Assembly (NCBI GenBank): GCA_021396245.1
Contig: WNYE01000022.1
Coordinates: 248,001-312,000, forward strand
Direction: 5' to 3'
DNA from: Sporothrix humicola
Lineage: Eukaryota; Ascomycota; Sordariomycetes; Ophiostomatales; Ophiostomataceae
DNA length: 64,000 nt
The translations under genes were made by a program, and so were the position numbers. Shown in pieces: positions 10,284 through 22,200 of this stretch (position 1 is its first letter; each line of letters begins with the position of its first letter). Under the pieces are notes generated by a model, which ran no database searches, was not told the origin of the DNA, and saw only the letters and a program-made list of their open reading frames with translations.

Positions 10284-13200
10284 ATGGATGATTTATACGA
10301 CGAGTAAGTATGCCGGCTGTTCTTTCACGTGCACTGCGTGTTCCAATTTGCTAATCCGCACCCATCAGGTTCGGCAACTTCATTGGCGAAGAGCCTGAAG
10401 CTTCAGAAGAGGGGTCGGAGCAGGGCGATGTTGATGCCGACAACTACGTCTACGGGGACGAGGATGAGGCCGATGAGGATGGCGCCGGGCAGGAGCTGAT
10501 GGAGGTTGACGGTAAGTTGTCTCCCCGAGGGGGCTCCGGCCATGCAGGCACATCTGTGTACACGACTAACTTTGTGCTTTTCTTCTCAGACGAAGGACCG
10601 TCGAACGCCGTGATCCTGCACGAGGACAAGCAGTACTACCCGACCGCCGCACAAGTATACGGAACCGAGGTGGAGGCACTGGTGCAGGAGGAGGATGCAC
10701 AGCCGCTCAGCGAGCCGATCGTAGCGCCGGTCGAGCAGAAGAAGTTTGCCGTTGAAGAGGCAGACCTGCCACCCGTTTTCTTCAACCGAAGCTTCATGAC
10801 AGATCTCATGAACTTCCCCGAGCAAATACGAAACGTTGCGTTTGCCGGCCAGCTGCACCACGGCAAGACGGCGTTTGTGGACATGCTGGTGCTGGAGACA
10901 CACGACATCAACGATCGACTAGAGCAACGGACAGGAAAGAACCGCGACGAGCAGCTACGGTACACAGATGTGCACGTTCTGGAGCGGGAACGTGGCGTGT
11001 CGATCCGGAGCGCGCCCATGAGTCTCGTTCTGCCGTCGACCAAGGGCAAGTCGCACCTCATCAACCTCATCGACACCCCTGGCCATGTCGATTTTGCGGA
11101 CGAGGTGGCTTCGGCACTGCGCCTTGTTGATGGCGTGTGTCTTGTTGTGGACGTGATTGAGGGCGTGCAGCTGCACACAGAGATGGTGATCCGGCACGCG
11201 ATGCTCGAGGGGATTCCTCTTACGCTCATTGTCAACAAGGTCGACCGTTTGATCCTCGAGCTCAAGCTGCCGCCAACAGACGCCTACTACAAGCTCAAGA
11301 GCACGATCGAGGGCGTCAACAAGATTATCTTCGAGACGCTACCCGGCGAGGTCGACGACAGCAAGCGCGTCAGCCCCGAAAAGGGCAACGTGCTCTTTGC
11401 GTGCACAGACATGAAGTGGTGCTTCACGCTGCCGTCATTTGCCAAGATGTACGCCGACAGCTTCGGCGCAATGGACACGGACGAGTTTGCAAAGCGGCTG
11501 TGGGGCGATGTCTTTTTCAACCCCAAGAAGCGGTCGTTCACACGCAAGGCCGTCGAGGACAATGCTAAGCGCTCGTTTGTGCACTTCGTGCTAGAGCCCA
11601 TCTACAAGCTGTTCACACACACGATAAGCGAGAACCCGCACGATCTCAAGGCGTTTTTGGCGCCGCTCGGCATCTCCCTCAAGCCGTCGCAGTACAAGGC
11701 CGACGCCAAGGTGCTGCTCAACCTGGTGTGCGCGCAATTCTTTGGCCCGCCAGCGGCATTCGTCGACATGGTCGTCGCACACATCCCGTCGCCCGTCGAG
11801 GCATCAGAGCGGCACCTGCAGCGGTACTACACGGGCCCGCTCGACACCAAGGTGGCCGAGTCAATCGGCGCATGCGACCAGGATGGCCCGCTGGTGATGG
11901 AGGTGACCAAGCTCTACAGCTCGACCGACGCCAAGACGTTCAACGCGCTGGGCCGCGTATTCAGCGGTATTGCACGGCCAGGCATGGAAGTGCGTGTGCT
12001 GGGTGAAGGCTATTCGCTGGACGACGAAGAGGACATGGCGCCGGCATTAATTTCCCACGTCTGGATCCCCGAGACGCGCTATAATGTTCCTGTGGACGGC
12101 GTGCCAGCTGGCAACTGGGTGCTGCTGGGCGGTGTGGACAACTCGATTGTCAAGTCGGCGACGGTGGTGGCACGGACGTTTGAGGATGACGAGGACGCAT
12201 ACATTTTCAAGCCCGTCACACACTACACTGAGTCGGTGTTCAAGATTGCCGTCGAGCCGGTCAACCCGTCGGAGCTGCCCAAGATGCTGGACGGCATCCG
12301 CAAGATCAACAAGAGCTACCCGCTGATCACGACCAAGGTCGAGGAGTCGGGTGAGCACATTCTGATCGGCACGGGCGAGATGTACATGGACTGCGTGATG
12401 CACGATCTACGGCTGCAGTACGCGGACATGGAAATCAAAGTGTCGGACCCGCTGACGCGGTTCTGCGAGACGGTTGTGGACGAGTCGGCGACGCGCTGCT
12501 GGACGTTGACGCCCAACAAGAAGAACCGGCTGACGATGGTGGCCGAGCCACTCGAGGACGGTCTGGCAAAGGACATTGAGTCCGGTGCGGTGCGGATCAA
12601 GGACCCCGTGCGGAAGACGGCCAAGTTCTTCCAGGACAAATACGACTGGGATCTGCTGGCATCGCGCAGCGTCTGGGCCTTTGGACCGGAAGAGATGGGC
12701 GCGAACCTGCTCCAGGACGACACGCTGCCGGGCGAGGTGGACAAGAAGCTGCTCAACACTGTCAAGGAGTCGATCCGGCAGGGCTTCAGCTGGGCCACGC
12801 GGGAAGGTCCGCTTTGTGAAGAACGTGAGTATTCTGCTCTGTCTGCCCGGTGTCTATTTTCTTTGTCACACTCTATAATACATTTACTAACTCATCTAGC
12901 CATTCGCAACATCAAGTTCAAGCTCACGGACATTACGCTCGCGCAAGAGACCATCTACCGCGGCGGTGGCCAGATCATCCCGACGGCCCGCCGTGCTTGC
13001 TACGGCTCGTTTATGCTGTCGTCGCCACGCCTGATGGAGCCTGTGTACACGGTCTCGATGACGGGTCCCGAGTCGGCGTCATCCAAGCTCTACCAGATCC
13101 TGTCGCAGCGCCGCGGCCACGTGCTGACCGATGTCGGCATTCCCGGCACAAACCTCTCGCGCACTGTCGGCCTGCTGCCCGTGATCGACTCGTTTGGTTT

Positions 13201-13468
13201 CGAGACGGACTTCCGTATCTCGTCCGACAACACCGGCCTCGTCAGTCTCGTCTTTGACCGCTGGCAGGTCGTGCCTGGCGACCCGCTGGACCGCGACGTC
13301 ATTCTTCGGCCAATGCAGATGGCGCCGGTCCAGGGCACAGCGCGGGACTTTGTGCTCAAGACGCGGAGGCGCAAGGGTCTCAGCGAGGACGTGTCGATTG
13401 GCAAGTTCCTCGAGCCGGAGCTGTACAGCGAGCTCGTGTCGAGCGGGACGCTGGAGGAAGGTTCATGA
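10284..13468 (+). CDS. snu114: U5 snRNP GTPase Snu114 (EFTUD2 homologue)
   Basis: Four exons, 10284-10303, about 10369-10511, 10590-12824 and 12900-13468, give 988 residues. The start MDDLYDEFGNFIGEE is the conserved family N-terminus and is split by the first intron. An acidic N-terminal tail is followed by an EF-2-like GTPase with AGQLHHGKT (about residue 140), DTPGHVDF (about 217) and NKVD (about 269), then EF-2 domains II-V including GPLCEEPIRN across the last intron. Family knowledge: Snu114 sits in the U5 snRNP, binds GTP and controls Brr2/Prp8 during spliceosome activation and disassembly. Length agrees with yeast (1008) and human (972). Introns 2 (78 nt) and 3 (75 nt) are multiples of three without stops, so one uninterrupted frame runs 10499-13468. 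The EF-2-family similarity restarting right after each intron shows they are introns. The 5' edge of exon 2 is set by frame and could be off by a base. Confidence 0.95.
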
Positions 13469-16400
13469 AAATAGAGCGAAAGGTGGTTCCTTTCTGTTTC
13501 TACCTTTTTTGGTTCATATTTTGTCATTTGGTTTATTTAGGTTTATGTCTCTTTGAAAATGGAGCGCGGGTGAGGGTCACATTTGATTTTCCTGATTTTC
13601 CTTGATTTGTTCATCCCATCTTTATTCCTTCTCATCCATCATTTTGCAATACGAACGCAAAAGGCTGCCATCTATCACGGCGAATGTCAAATCCTATTCT
13701 AATGAAATTACATATTTGTCCTGCCCATTGTGATTTGATCTATTCGGTATATTTTGTTTGGTTTGGTGAGGTTATTCCCGTTAGTTCAGGGGCATTTCTG
13801 TTTCTTTTCCATATAACGGGCAAATATAGGTCTAGGATGCCAACATTCCATGAGGTCTCATCCAAGGTTTGTTTCCCCTTCAACGTGCAGAAGTGTTAAG
13901 TACAACATACAAAAAGTACATGTGCAATTACAGGTCTGCAGGACGGTGTCTCCGTGCGTTCTTGGTTCGTCTTGGTGCGTTCTTTTTGACAGAGTGTTGC
14001 GATTGGCCCAGGATGGTGACAACGGCACACGGAGTTTAGCCCGGATGTGCAAACAGGTACTTTATTCTACATACGTTCTTTTTTTTCCTTGCTCCGTGAG
14101 CAGGGGACAACATACTTTATTGTCTGGATGCTGCCATCCCCGGTTCGATATCCTAAGCTTTATTCCCTCTGTTAGTCTTCCTTTTTGCCCGGCCTGGTAA
14201 TTCATCTATCGGCAAAAACCCTTGATTGTTTATGGGTTTCCAGAAGGACGAGCGGAACCTTCCGTTTGGCAATATATGCCACTTTCTGTTGATCTTGAAG
14301 ATGCTATAAAAAGAAACAGTACCGGGACAAGTTGCAAGCGAAATGTGGACAGATCCACGAGGCCAACAAAGAATAGCAACAAACCTCTGGTTGGTCTTGG
14401 AAAACCGGCACACTGTTTGCCTCTTGAAGGCAGCCAGGGCATATTAAATTCCTTGAACGTTGTATCTGGGGAGCTTTCGTAGAATTGCATCCTGCCGACA
14501 CGTCGTTGGATAGTGAGAGTCGTCTGTCTCAATATGAGTCTTTTTCGGTCTCGTGTTCCTCTTGCGCTATGGTTTTTCTTCTTCTTTTTTTTTCTATTTC
14601 TTCATCCATTTTGTTTCTGTTTCTTGGTTTTCTAGGCTTCCAAATGCAACATTGATTCTTGCCCTGAGCCGAACGTAACGATACAAACACACTGGTCTGG
14701 CTATATGAGAGCACATAATTTAGGCGTGCGTGTATCATGAAGGAGCTGAGAGTGAGAGCTGGAAGTCGTCACGAATTCGTATGTGTTGACGTATGTTTGT
14801 GACGGGGCATGTCGGTGTTCAAAAAGAGAACATCTTATCCTTTATTAATGACTTGCTTTTTGTGACTATTTCGTCTATGTGGTGATATTTATTGGGACAA
14901 GGGATACGGTTATTTTGTTGATGTTGCATGGTTGAATGATTTTTTTTTTTCCCTTGCAAATATTGATTTTTCTCCCATAAAAAATGAAAAAAGATATAGA
15001 AAAAAGAAAGGCAAAACATTCGCCATTAACAATTTTCAAAACTATAGTGTAAAAACAAGTACCAGAGGGTTTTCACACCATTTCGGTATTATCACGAGTC
15101 CATTTCACTCAGGTATCATTACAACTTGAATGGCTCACTTCCAGGCAATATGCTCACACTCCCTTCACTAACCCCTGTCTATTTAGGGGTTTTGCCCATT
15201 TCCCTGCATTTCCCACGAGCTTGACTTCAAAAGGCGTATTTTCTCTGTCTGTGTGGGACGTACGCAAGCGCTGCGACGCTGCCTCTGCCCCATCACTAAA
15301 GCTCCGCGCCTACTACCCTGCTCCATTTTGCTGGTTTTCTAACTTCTCGATGCCATTTCCTATCCAAGAATTTCAAAATTGGCCTCGCTGCAAGCTCACC
15401 CAAAAAATCAAGAAAAATGTCCCTATGGCCAAAGCCAACAGGGCAAAGTATTTCCTGGTTGCGATGTGGGTTAGGCGAGTGGATTACCAGACATGGCATC
15501 CTCTCCAAATCCTTTACAGCAATGGCATCACAAGGGAACGAGAATAGCACGGACAGAGACGGAATGTATGAATAAGGACCCCTATTCTGCTGCATCTGCC
15601 ATGGCCACATCGCCGGCTGTGACCGTCCATGCGGTGGATGCTGCGAAGGAAGACGGGCAGTGAGCACTAGACGACGGGAATTTGAAGGCATGGGGGTAAA
15701 GGCAATAACTTAAGAGGGACGGAAAACTGGGAAGGAACAAAAAGAAGAAGAAAAAAGGGGGCAAAACCATGAGGCTGTCTCCGTGACGAATCGAATAAGC
15801 AAATCAAAGATAGCAGTGCACGTCCTTTTCCTGTCAATGTCAACGACCCCACGATGCGCTTTTTATAGATGCTGTGGAATCCGGTGTGCATTGATACCAA
15901 TTTGGATCTTTCTCACCATGCACACTTGAGCTGTTTGTGTTTGAATGTTGGGATAATAGCCGGTGTTGCAAGTGCATACACGTTTTTATGTTAATTGAAA
16001 AATGACTAGACGGAGGCAAGATGAAGGGCGAGAGGCAGCGTGAATGAGCAGCGTATCGCATGAGCACGGCAGACCAAATAAAGTTACCGGCCGTTTGTCT
16101 CCGCCCTGCATGCTCGGATGTTTTTGATGAGCTCCTCGCGTACTTGGCAGCGGCACTCGAGAGGAGAAGGCAGGCAACAAAGAGAGAGGCCTCGATGCGA
16201 TACCTTTGCAGTGATCCAACACCACTAGACCAGATATGGCATGGGAGAGGCAGAGGGTGGTGTGCGTAAATGTAAGATATTCATATTCATTATTCGTAAT
16301 ATGCTTTTCCGTTCCTAAATGGTAACCAACTTTGTTTATTCCATCCCCCAGTTCCTCGAAGGGGCAAGGGGCCAATGTCCTCCCCGACCGCAGTTCTTTG

Positions 16401-17067
16401 TTGTCGTGATGCATATCAAGCCAAAGTGTATGACGACTGTCGGGTAGTGTTTTGGCGGATGCCGGTCCGGAAGCCTGATGTCGAGAGCGTCTGGTCCTGT
16501 GTTTGTCTTGCACGCATAATCTCATCCCGAGTACAGGTATGTATCAACAGAGAGGATGACAGCAATGCAAGCAGGGCCTGGCCACGTCTATGCGTTTCCG
16601 TGGCTGTAAATATTGCCGGTCGAGCAACTCTACATTTCCAGGTCTCCATTCTCCATACTATGGCGTAAGCCCTGAAGAACAAACACACAGAAAAGTTAAA
16701 AAAAAGGATCGCCCTGACGTGGGAGGTGGCGATCATAAGTTTCAGTCCACCAGTACGTCTGGACTTTGCATTGTTGCGGCCCCCTTCTTGTTGGGCCCGT
16801 CCTGGCTATTTGCCATGCGTTCTTGCTTGGCCTGTGACACACATCCGCATGGCGACCTGGAAACGACGCATGACATTGTGCTGGATATGTGTGAGGTGAT
16901 TCATGAACGCTGGGCCGTTCCTGTTGTTCCTGCTGCTATTTTCTTAATTTTCCGGGAAAGCGCGACAAGAAAAAAGGTAAAAATAGGCACATTTGCCGTA
17001 TTGCAGTGGTAGCGGGCGGGATGAAAGGCGGAGGCTTAGGGGCGATCTTATGCCAATCATGGTTGCA
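13469..17067. other. Gene-poor intergenic region, 3.6 kb
   Basis: This span separates the 3' ends of Snu114 and Cia2. It is AT-richer than the coding regions, with T and A homopolymers near 14940 and 15000. Open frames are short; the longest, 179 codons on the minus strand at 15986-16525, has no recognisable motif and irregular codon use. I see no tRNA. Untranslated regions or a non-coding transcript are possible but unsupported. Confidence 0.5.
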
Positions 17068-18147
17068 TCACTGGCACGTTTCGAGCATCTTGTCCAAGAC
17101 ACCACGCAGCGTGTCGTTCTCCAGCGCCGCAGCAACACGCTCCTTGTCCGACAGCTGCTTGGTGACCTGGTCGTCCTGGGCGTGAGCGCCCTCCTTGACC
17201 TGGATGTCGACGCGGTAGTTGGGCGGCAGCGTCTGCTCAAGGCGCACGCGGATGGCGAGGCCAATGACGGTCACGAGCGAGCAGTGGTTGACCGTCGGCG
17301 TGACATAGACGAGGACCTGCGTCAAGGCATTGGGGTCGTTGGCGGTAGCCTTTGCCTCTGCAGACATAGGCGAGGGCGTAATGCGAATATCAGGCAGGTT
17401 GACGACAGAGAGCTGGCCCAGCGTGTGCGGGTGCTCAGGGTCTGAAATCGTGGAGATCAGGTCTGTACGTCGGTGAGGGGTGGGAAAGAGACGGGGGGTT
17501 GAAACGTTAGCGGGGTGTGCTTTTGTCTCAAATGGCTGGATGCATGGAGGGGCAGCAATGGGCGGCGAGCAAAGCTTAAACATGGAGGGAAAGGAAACGA
17601 AATATCCATGCACGGGGACAGAAGGACACAAGGACACAAGGCGAGGGGCTATCGTCGTGTCGCTGTTATAGGAGGATTGCAATATCTGCAACCTTCCGTT
17701 TGTGAACGTTTTGTTTTTGGTGAAATGTGGTGACCTCTCGGCCAATTCACGGCCAAACAGCATGCGACAAAACAGCATGGGCGAAGGGGAACAGCGGAAG
17801 TAAAACAAGGCAGTTCAGAAAAATGACGGAAAAGCAAACAGGTACGCACCATAGATCTCCTGTTCGTCAATAGGCTCCTCGGTAAAGACATCGCCGTCCT
17901 CGCCGCCAAATGTATCGACGTCGTCGTACGCATCGCCAGACGACACCGAGGACAGAGGCGAGGGCGGAGAGACTGGAGGGGCAGCCCATGCAGAGGCAGA
18001 GCCACCCGTAGCCTTCGTCTTGGGTGCGAGGATGTCGTCAAACTTGAACTCGGGGCCGCGCTTTGCAGTCGAGTCCTTGCCCAGGCGCCGGCTCGGCAGC
18101 TGGGCGGCGTTGAGAATCACGGGGTTGGCGTTCTGCAATTCGGCCAT
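17068..18147 (-). CDS. cia2: Cytosolic Fe-S assembly factor Cia2/MIP18 (FAM96 family)
   Basis: Two exons, 18147-17850 and 17462-17068, separated by a 387-nt intron (GTGCGT donor, CAG acceptor), encode 230 residues. The N-terminal ~90 residues are a variable, partly acidic extension. The MIP18/DUF59 domain begins at EIYDLISTISDPEHPHTL, contains LSVVNLPDI and VTPTVNHCSLVTVIGLAIR with the conserved Cys, and ends with NDTLRGVLDKMLETC. Family knowledge: Cia2 forms the CIA targeting complex with Cia1 and Met18 and delivers Fe-S clusters to cytosolic and nuclear apoproteins, including DNA polymerases and helicases. The protein is longer than the human form because of its N-terminus, as is common in fungi. 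The intron is long for this genome but joins the two halves of the conserved motif exactly. Confidence 0.94.
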
Positions 18148-19139
18148 TGTTGCGACTGCTAGTTTCTGTGTTTAAGTGAAAATGAGTGTATCTGGGTTGT
18201 AGATAATGAAAGTAGCTGCTGTCAATGTTGACGTCAATGTCGATTTTGATATCGAATTTGTCAGATGCCGTTCCGAAGCCGGTCGTTGGTTTGTCGGTGG
18301 TTTAGGTCTTACGTTTATCCGGGCCCGTATCGAAAAGTGTTAGTGCCTGTTGGCATATTGGCGTGGTCGAGTTGTGAACTGTCTTGTCAATTGACAACTC
18401 TCAAAGCTGGTTCCGTGTGGGTCTTTTGTTGAACTGCCGACCAGGGTTTTGGCAAAATGAAGAAATAAGAAGAGACAGAAAAGGGCCGTCTGCTGTATTA
18501 GAGACAGGGGCACAGTCGGAGAAGGAAAGTACCTTTTTTTGCCGGGAGAGTTCCCCTTCCTCTTTCGTCCAATTTTGCCTTTTTGTTCTTGCCATTGTTG
18601 GAAATAGACGCAAGTGCTGCTTTCTCGCCCTAAGATGACGTTTGTTTAGGTAGGTACTAGGGGCTCGAGGGTCCTCCACGCATTGAAAAAGAAAGGCGCC
18701 TTCCACTAAAGCCTAGGCCCCACAGCCTGTCAATCCCACTGTTACCCATGATCAAGCTCAATCTCTGAGCGAGAGCGAGGGCTGGCATCTGTTGAATGTC
18801 GATATTTCATTTCATCCGTGGTTTGTGTCCAGGCAAAACGCTATGTCTACTTGGGCAAACTCGAATGCTTTTTTCTTCTTCCTTCTTCCTTTCCCTAGTC
18901 GTCTTGTTTCTAGTTTCTTCGACTTGCTTGACTCGGTCGACGAAGATGTCAACTTTGCTGTAAAATGACGAAATGGGGCAGCAATCGCACCATGGCAGCC
19001 AAAGCCTTGCCTCTCTCGGCAGTGCTAGGGGACGCGGTCAAGAAGCTACTTGGTAGCCTCATCTCCTTCCCTTGGGCACATCGTGCACGGAATATTCTAA
19101 CGGTCGATAATTTGCAAGGGGATGAGAACAAAAGAACAC

Positions 19140-19250
19140 AAAAAGAACAGATAAAGAAAAATAGTAAAACCACGAAGGAAGGAAAAAAGAAAAAGAGAAA
19201 GAAAAAGAGAAAGAAAGAAAGAAAGAATGGATAAAGAAAGAATGGATAAA
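19140..19250. repeat. A/G-rich low-complexity tract
   Basis: The plus strand is almost purely A and G, with AAAGA and GAAAGA-like units repeating imperfectly. It looks like a purine microsatellite in intergenic sequence and encodes nothing convincing. Confidence 0.7.
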
Positions 19251-22200
19251 ACCTTAATTTCAACAGGCCCAAGGAGCAGGCTGTTAAAAGTGGCACTCCA
19301 ATATCAAAAGCTGGAAAAATGAAATAAAATAAAATCAATATTCATGCGTAGCTGACCTTTGTCCACCTGTCTCCAACGCCACGGCTGGGGCTTGTCGCCC
19401 AGACAGGGCCCTCCATGCCTCCCAACCCGCCATAAAAGAGACAACCAAGCAAGCAGTGACCCTGGTTTTCCCTCGGCAGGTTTGTACCAACCGCCTGTTG
19501 GAAACAAACTTCTCTTTAATGTTCCCCTTGCGAGATATGAAGTAATTAAAGTCAAATCAGAAAATAAAGAAACCGTTCTCGATTCGTGCAATGCTCCGTG
19601 GGCCGCCGACTTGTAGCCGCGCGGCCTGCAAGGGACAACCGTCTTTTGGTAAAGTTAGACCGTGGGGAGTGGTAATTTTGTAGTATTAAAAAGGACCCGT
19701 TCGAGATAAATTTCTATTTAGGGACATGTTGGTATCCCGTGTTTACAGCCTTGCAGATTATGTGTACTCGACAAGCACTTGTATTGATACGCTGTTCATC
19801 CCATCTCGTCCATTTTTCTGACTGATATACTGGATAACTCCTGTTTGTCCTGAAACTTTGACCTTTAATTTCCATACTCTTAGAGGTGGCTTACTTGGCA
19901 ATACATTCTCCGAATGAAGCGTATCTCATGCATACGAGACTCAAGTCAGCTGCAAATATGCATTCTAATATTGGAAGTAAGGCCGCTCTCCATTTCCGGA
20001 TTGCTGCAGCGGAAAGCAAACAATACGAATAGACGCTGGAGAAATAGCATTTTGTCGTTGACCAGACCCTGCCAGCGAGACCCAATCTGCCGGGTCTGCC
20101 TGGGCCAAAACAAACATCAGAAAGCATTGTCACTCCCACGAAAACCTAAGTTTCTGACCCGAGGCTTGCTTCGTTGGCAACTTTTGACATAATATCTGAC
20201 GTTGTATTGCCTGTTATATTTCTGTGTAATATTGCAGCTCGCTCTTGCTCTCGGTGTTTCTTCGCTGTCTCGCGCCTTCCATGTTAATAACGCCGCTCTT
20301 TCCGCCGCTGAAGGACGACAGAGTTTTTATGGAAGGCGAAACAGGAAGGGACGACGGAGATGGCAAAAACAAAAGCGCATCTTGCACACGGTGCGACATC
20401 GCGGTTGAACGGGACACACAGACGGCAAGAGCTGCACATTCGTCAGCATGGATAACATGCCACTCAGCAGGCCACCCCAAAAGCTTCTGCTTCTTGCATC
20501 GAGGACGGGCAGGTCAGGCACTTACATGTGAGGTTCCTTTACTTGGATGTGGCGTCTGCAGGCCGCCACAACGGCCTCCTGAGCATGTCTTTGGACCTGG
20601 CAGTTGGGCCTTGATTGCCTGAGTTGCCCTTCCCGCTGGAACCCTAAACTCCTTCTTGCGCATCTCACGGGGTTCACACCTCTTTTCTCAATCCCGTCCT
20701 TGCTAGTTAGTATTTTACGAGTACATACACAGTACGGAGTACACACGGAGTTTATTCGTGCAAGAATACGTCGTATGCACACCCTCCACCTATTTGGCCG
20801 TACGCAACTGCCATTTCGCAGCCGGATTTTTGGCTGCTTTGGTGCCTGCCCACTTGGTCACCCCAGAGCTGCCGGGAAGCTCTTTCCCGATATTCCTCAC
20901 GACGCAAGATGAGGCTCGCATGGCTCCACCGGGCGCCACTTCCCCCAGGGCACCAGGAGACAAAGACGCCAGAAGACACCAGAAAACTTCCACGGAAGAC
21001 CACAAAAGACAACAAAAACCACAAAAATCGACAGAAGAGGACGACACACGTCGACAGTTGCGCTCCTTCCCTATTTGGATAGCTTATAGCGGGCACTTGT
21101 CGTCTCGCTCGAATGGCGCCCGGGCCGGTGTTTGGATGGGTTTGAATCTGACACTGTCGTGTCTTGCATTTACCCCCTCTTTTCTCTATTTTGTTTCCTC
21201 GTGTGCTTTTTGTTGAATACTGTGTGCTGATATTGTTGAGCTTGACTCTTTTCCCCCTTTGCCTCCTCTTTGACGATCTTGGGCTGTGCAGACTGCACTA
21301 CACAGTACAATTTTTTGGCCAATACGGCTGGGAAAGAGGTAATATTCTCCCGCAGCCGCTTGGCAAAAACCTTGCTCTCTCACATGTCAAAAAGTCTTGC
21401 TAACTGACACTCTCGACGTAATAATTCCAGGGGAAAAACTGACCATGCACAACACGCTACGTCGTACGCACGGCTAAAGAAGGGGACTATGACAGGGGGG
21501 GTTGTCAGTAGCCTCCTTGCCGTCTTCGCCAAAGTGTTTTCCCTCGTGAGCTTGTCGGGGCCTTTTTATTTTATTTTCGTGGGAGCGGACGGGAGACCGC
21601 CGCACAATACGACGCTTTCTCGTTGGACCCAGTGGACTGTGCTTCTGTCGAAGATTGTCCTTAAGGTATTTTTTTTTAAACAAAATTCTCTTTGAGGAAC
21701 GGTTTCCCTGTTCCTTGACCAGAGGAGCTGGCCTTCGGTTAATGGTAGTTGGCCTGCAGCATCGCATGCTGTTACATTGGCACTGCATCCTGGACCAGGG
21801 GGAGGAGGGGCAGAAACAGCGTGCATTCTGAGCATGCACTGACCCAGGGGTTCGTTTCTTTGGTTCGATGTTCTCTGGGGCCTGGCCGTGGAAGAAACGA
21901 AGAAGGGGCGAAGAATGAGTGCAGCAAAGGCCAGAAGCCCAATTAAACCACCCCAAAGCCTAGAAGCTAGAAGCCTGCCGCCTCCTCCAGCAGCTTTTGC
22001 TCTTTTCCTCTTTCCACCCCCTTGGATACTTCGTCCGAGGTAAGGCCACCAATCAAATACGTGCGCTCGAGCTAGAGTGGGCTCTATGTCACTGGGCAAG
22101 AGGGGCGCCCGCGCTGAAGGAAGTTACGACGCCCTCCTGTGAGATGCCTGTAGGTGCTCTGTCGGTCTGTCACTCATTTTTACCTTCCCTTTTCTGCGAT

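Noticed and set aside
10499..13468. Single uninterrupted 989-codon reading of snu114
   Set aside because: It includes two stop-free introns with canonical donor, branch and acceptor sites that interrupt conserved family sequence, and it lacks the conserved N-terminus.
14145..14165. GGTTCGATATCC resembling a tRNA T-arm
   Set aside because: The arm does not pair and there is no cloverleaf around it.
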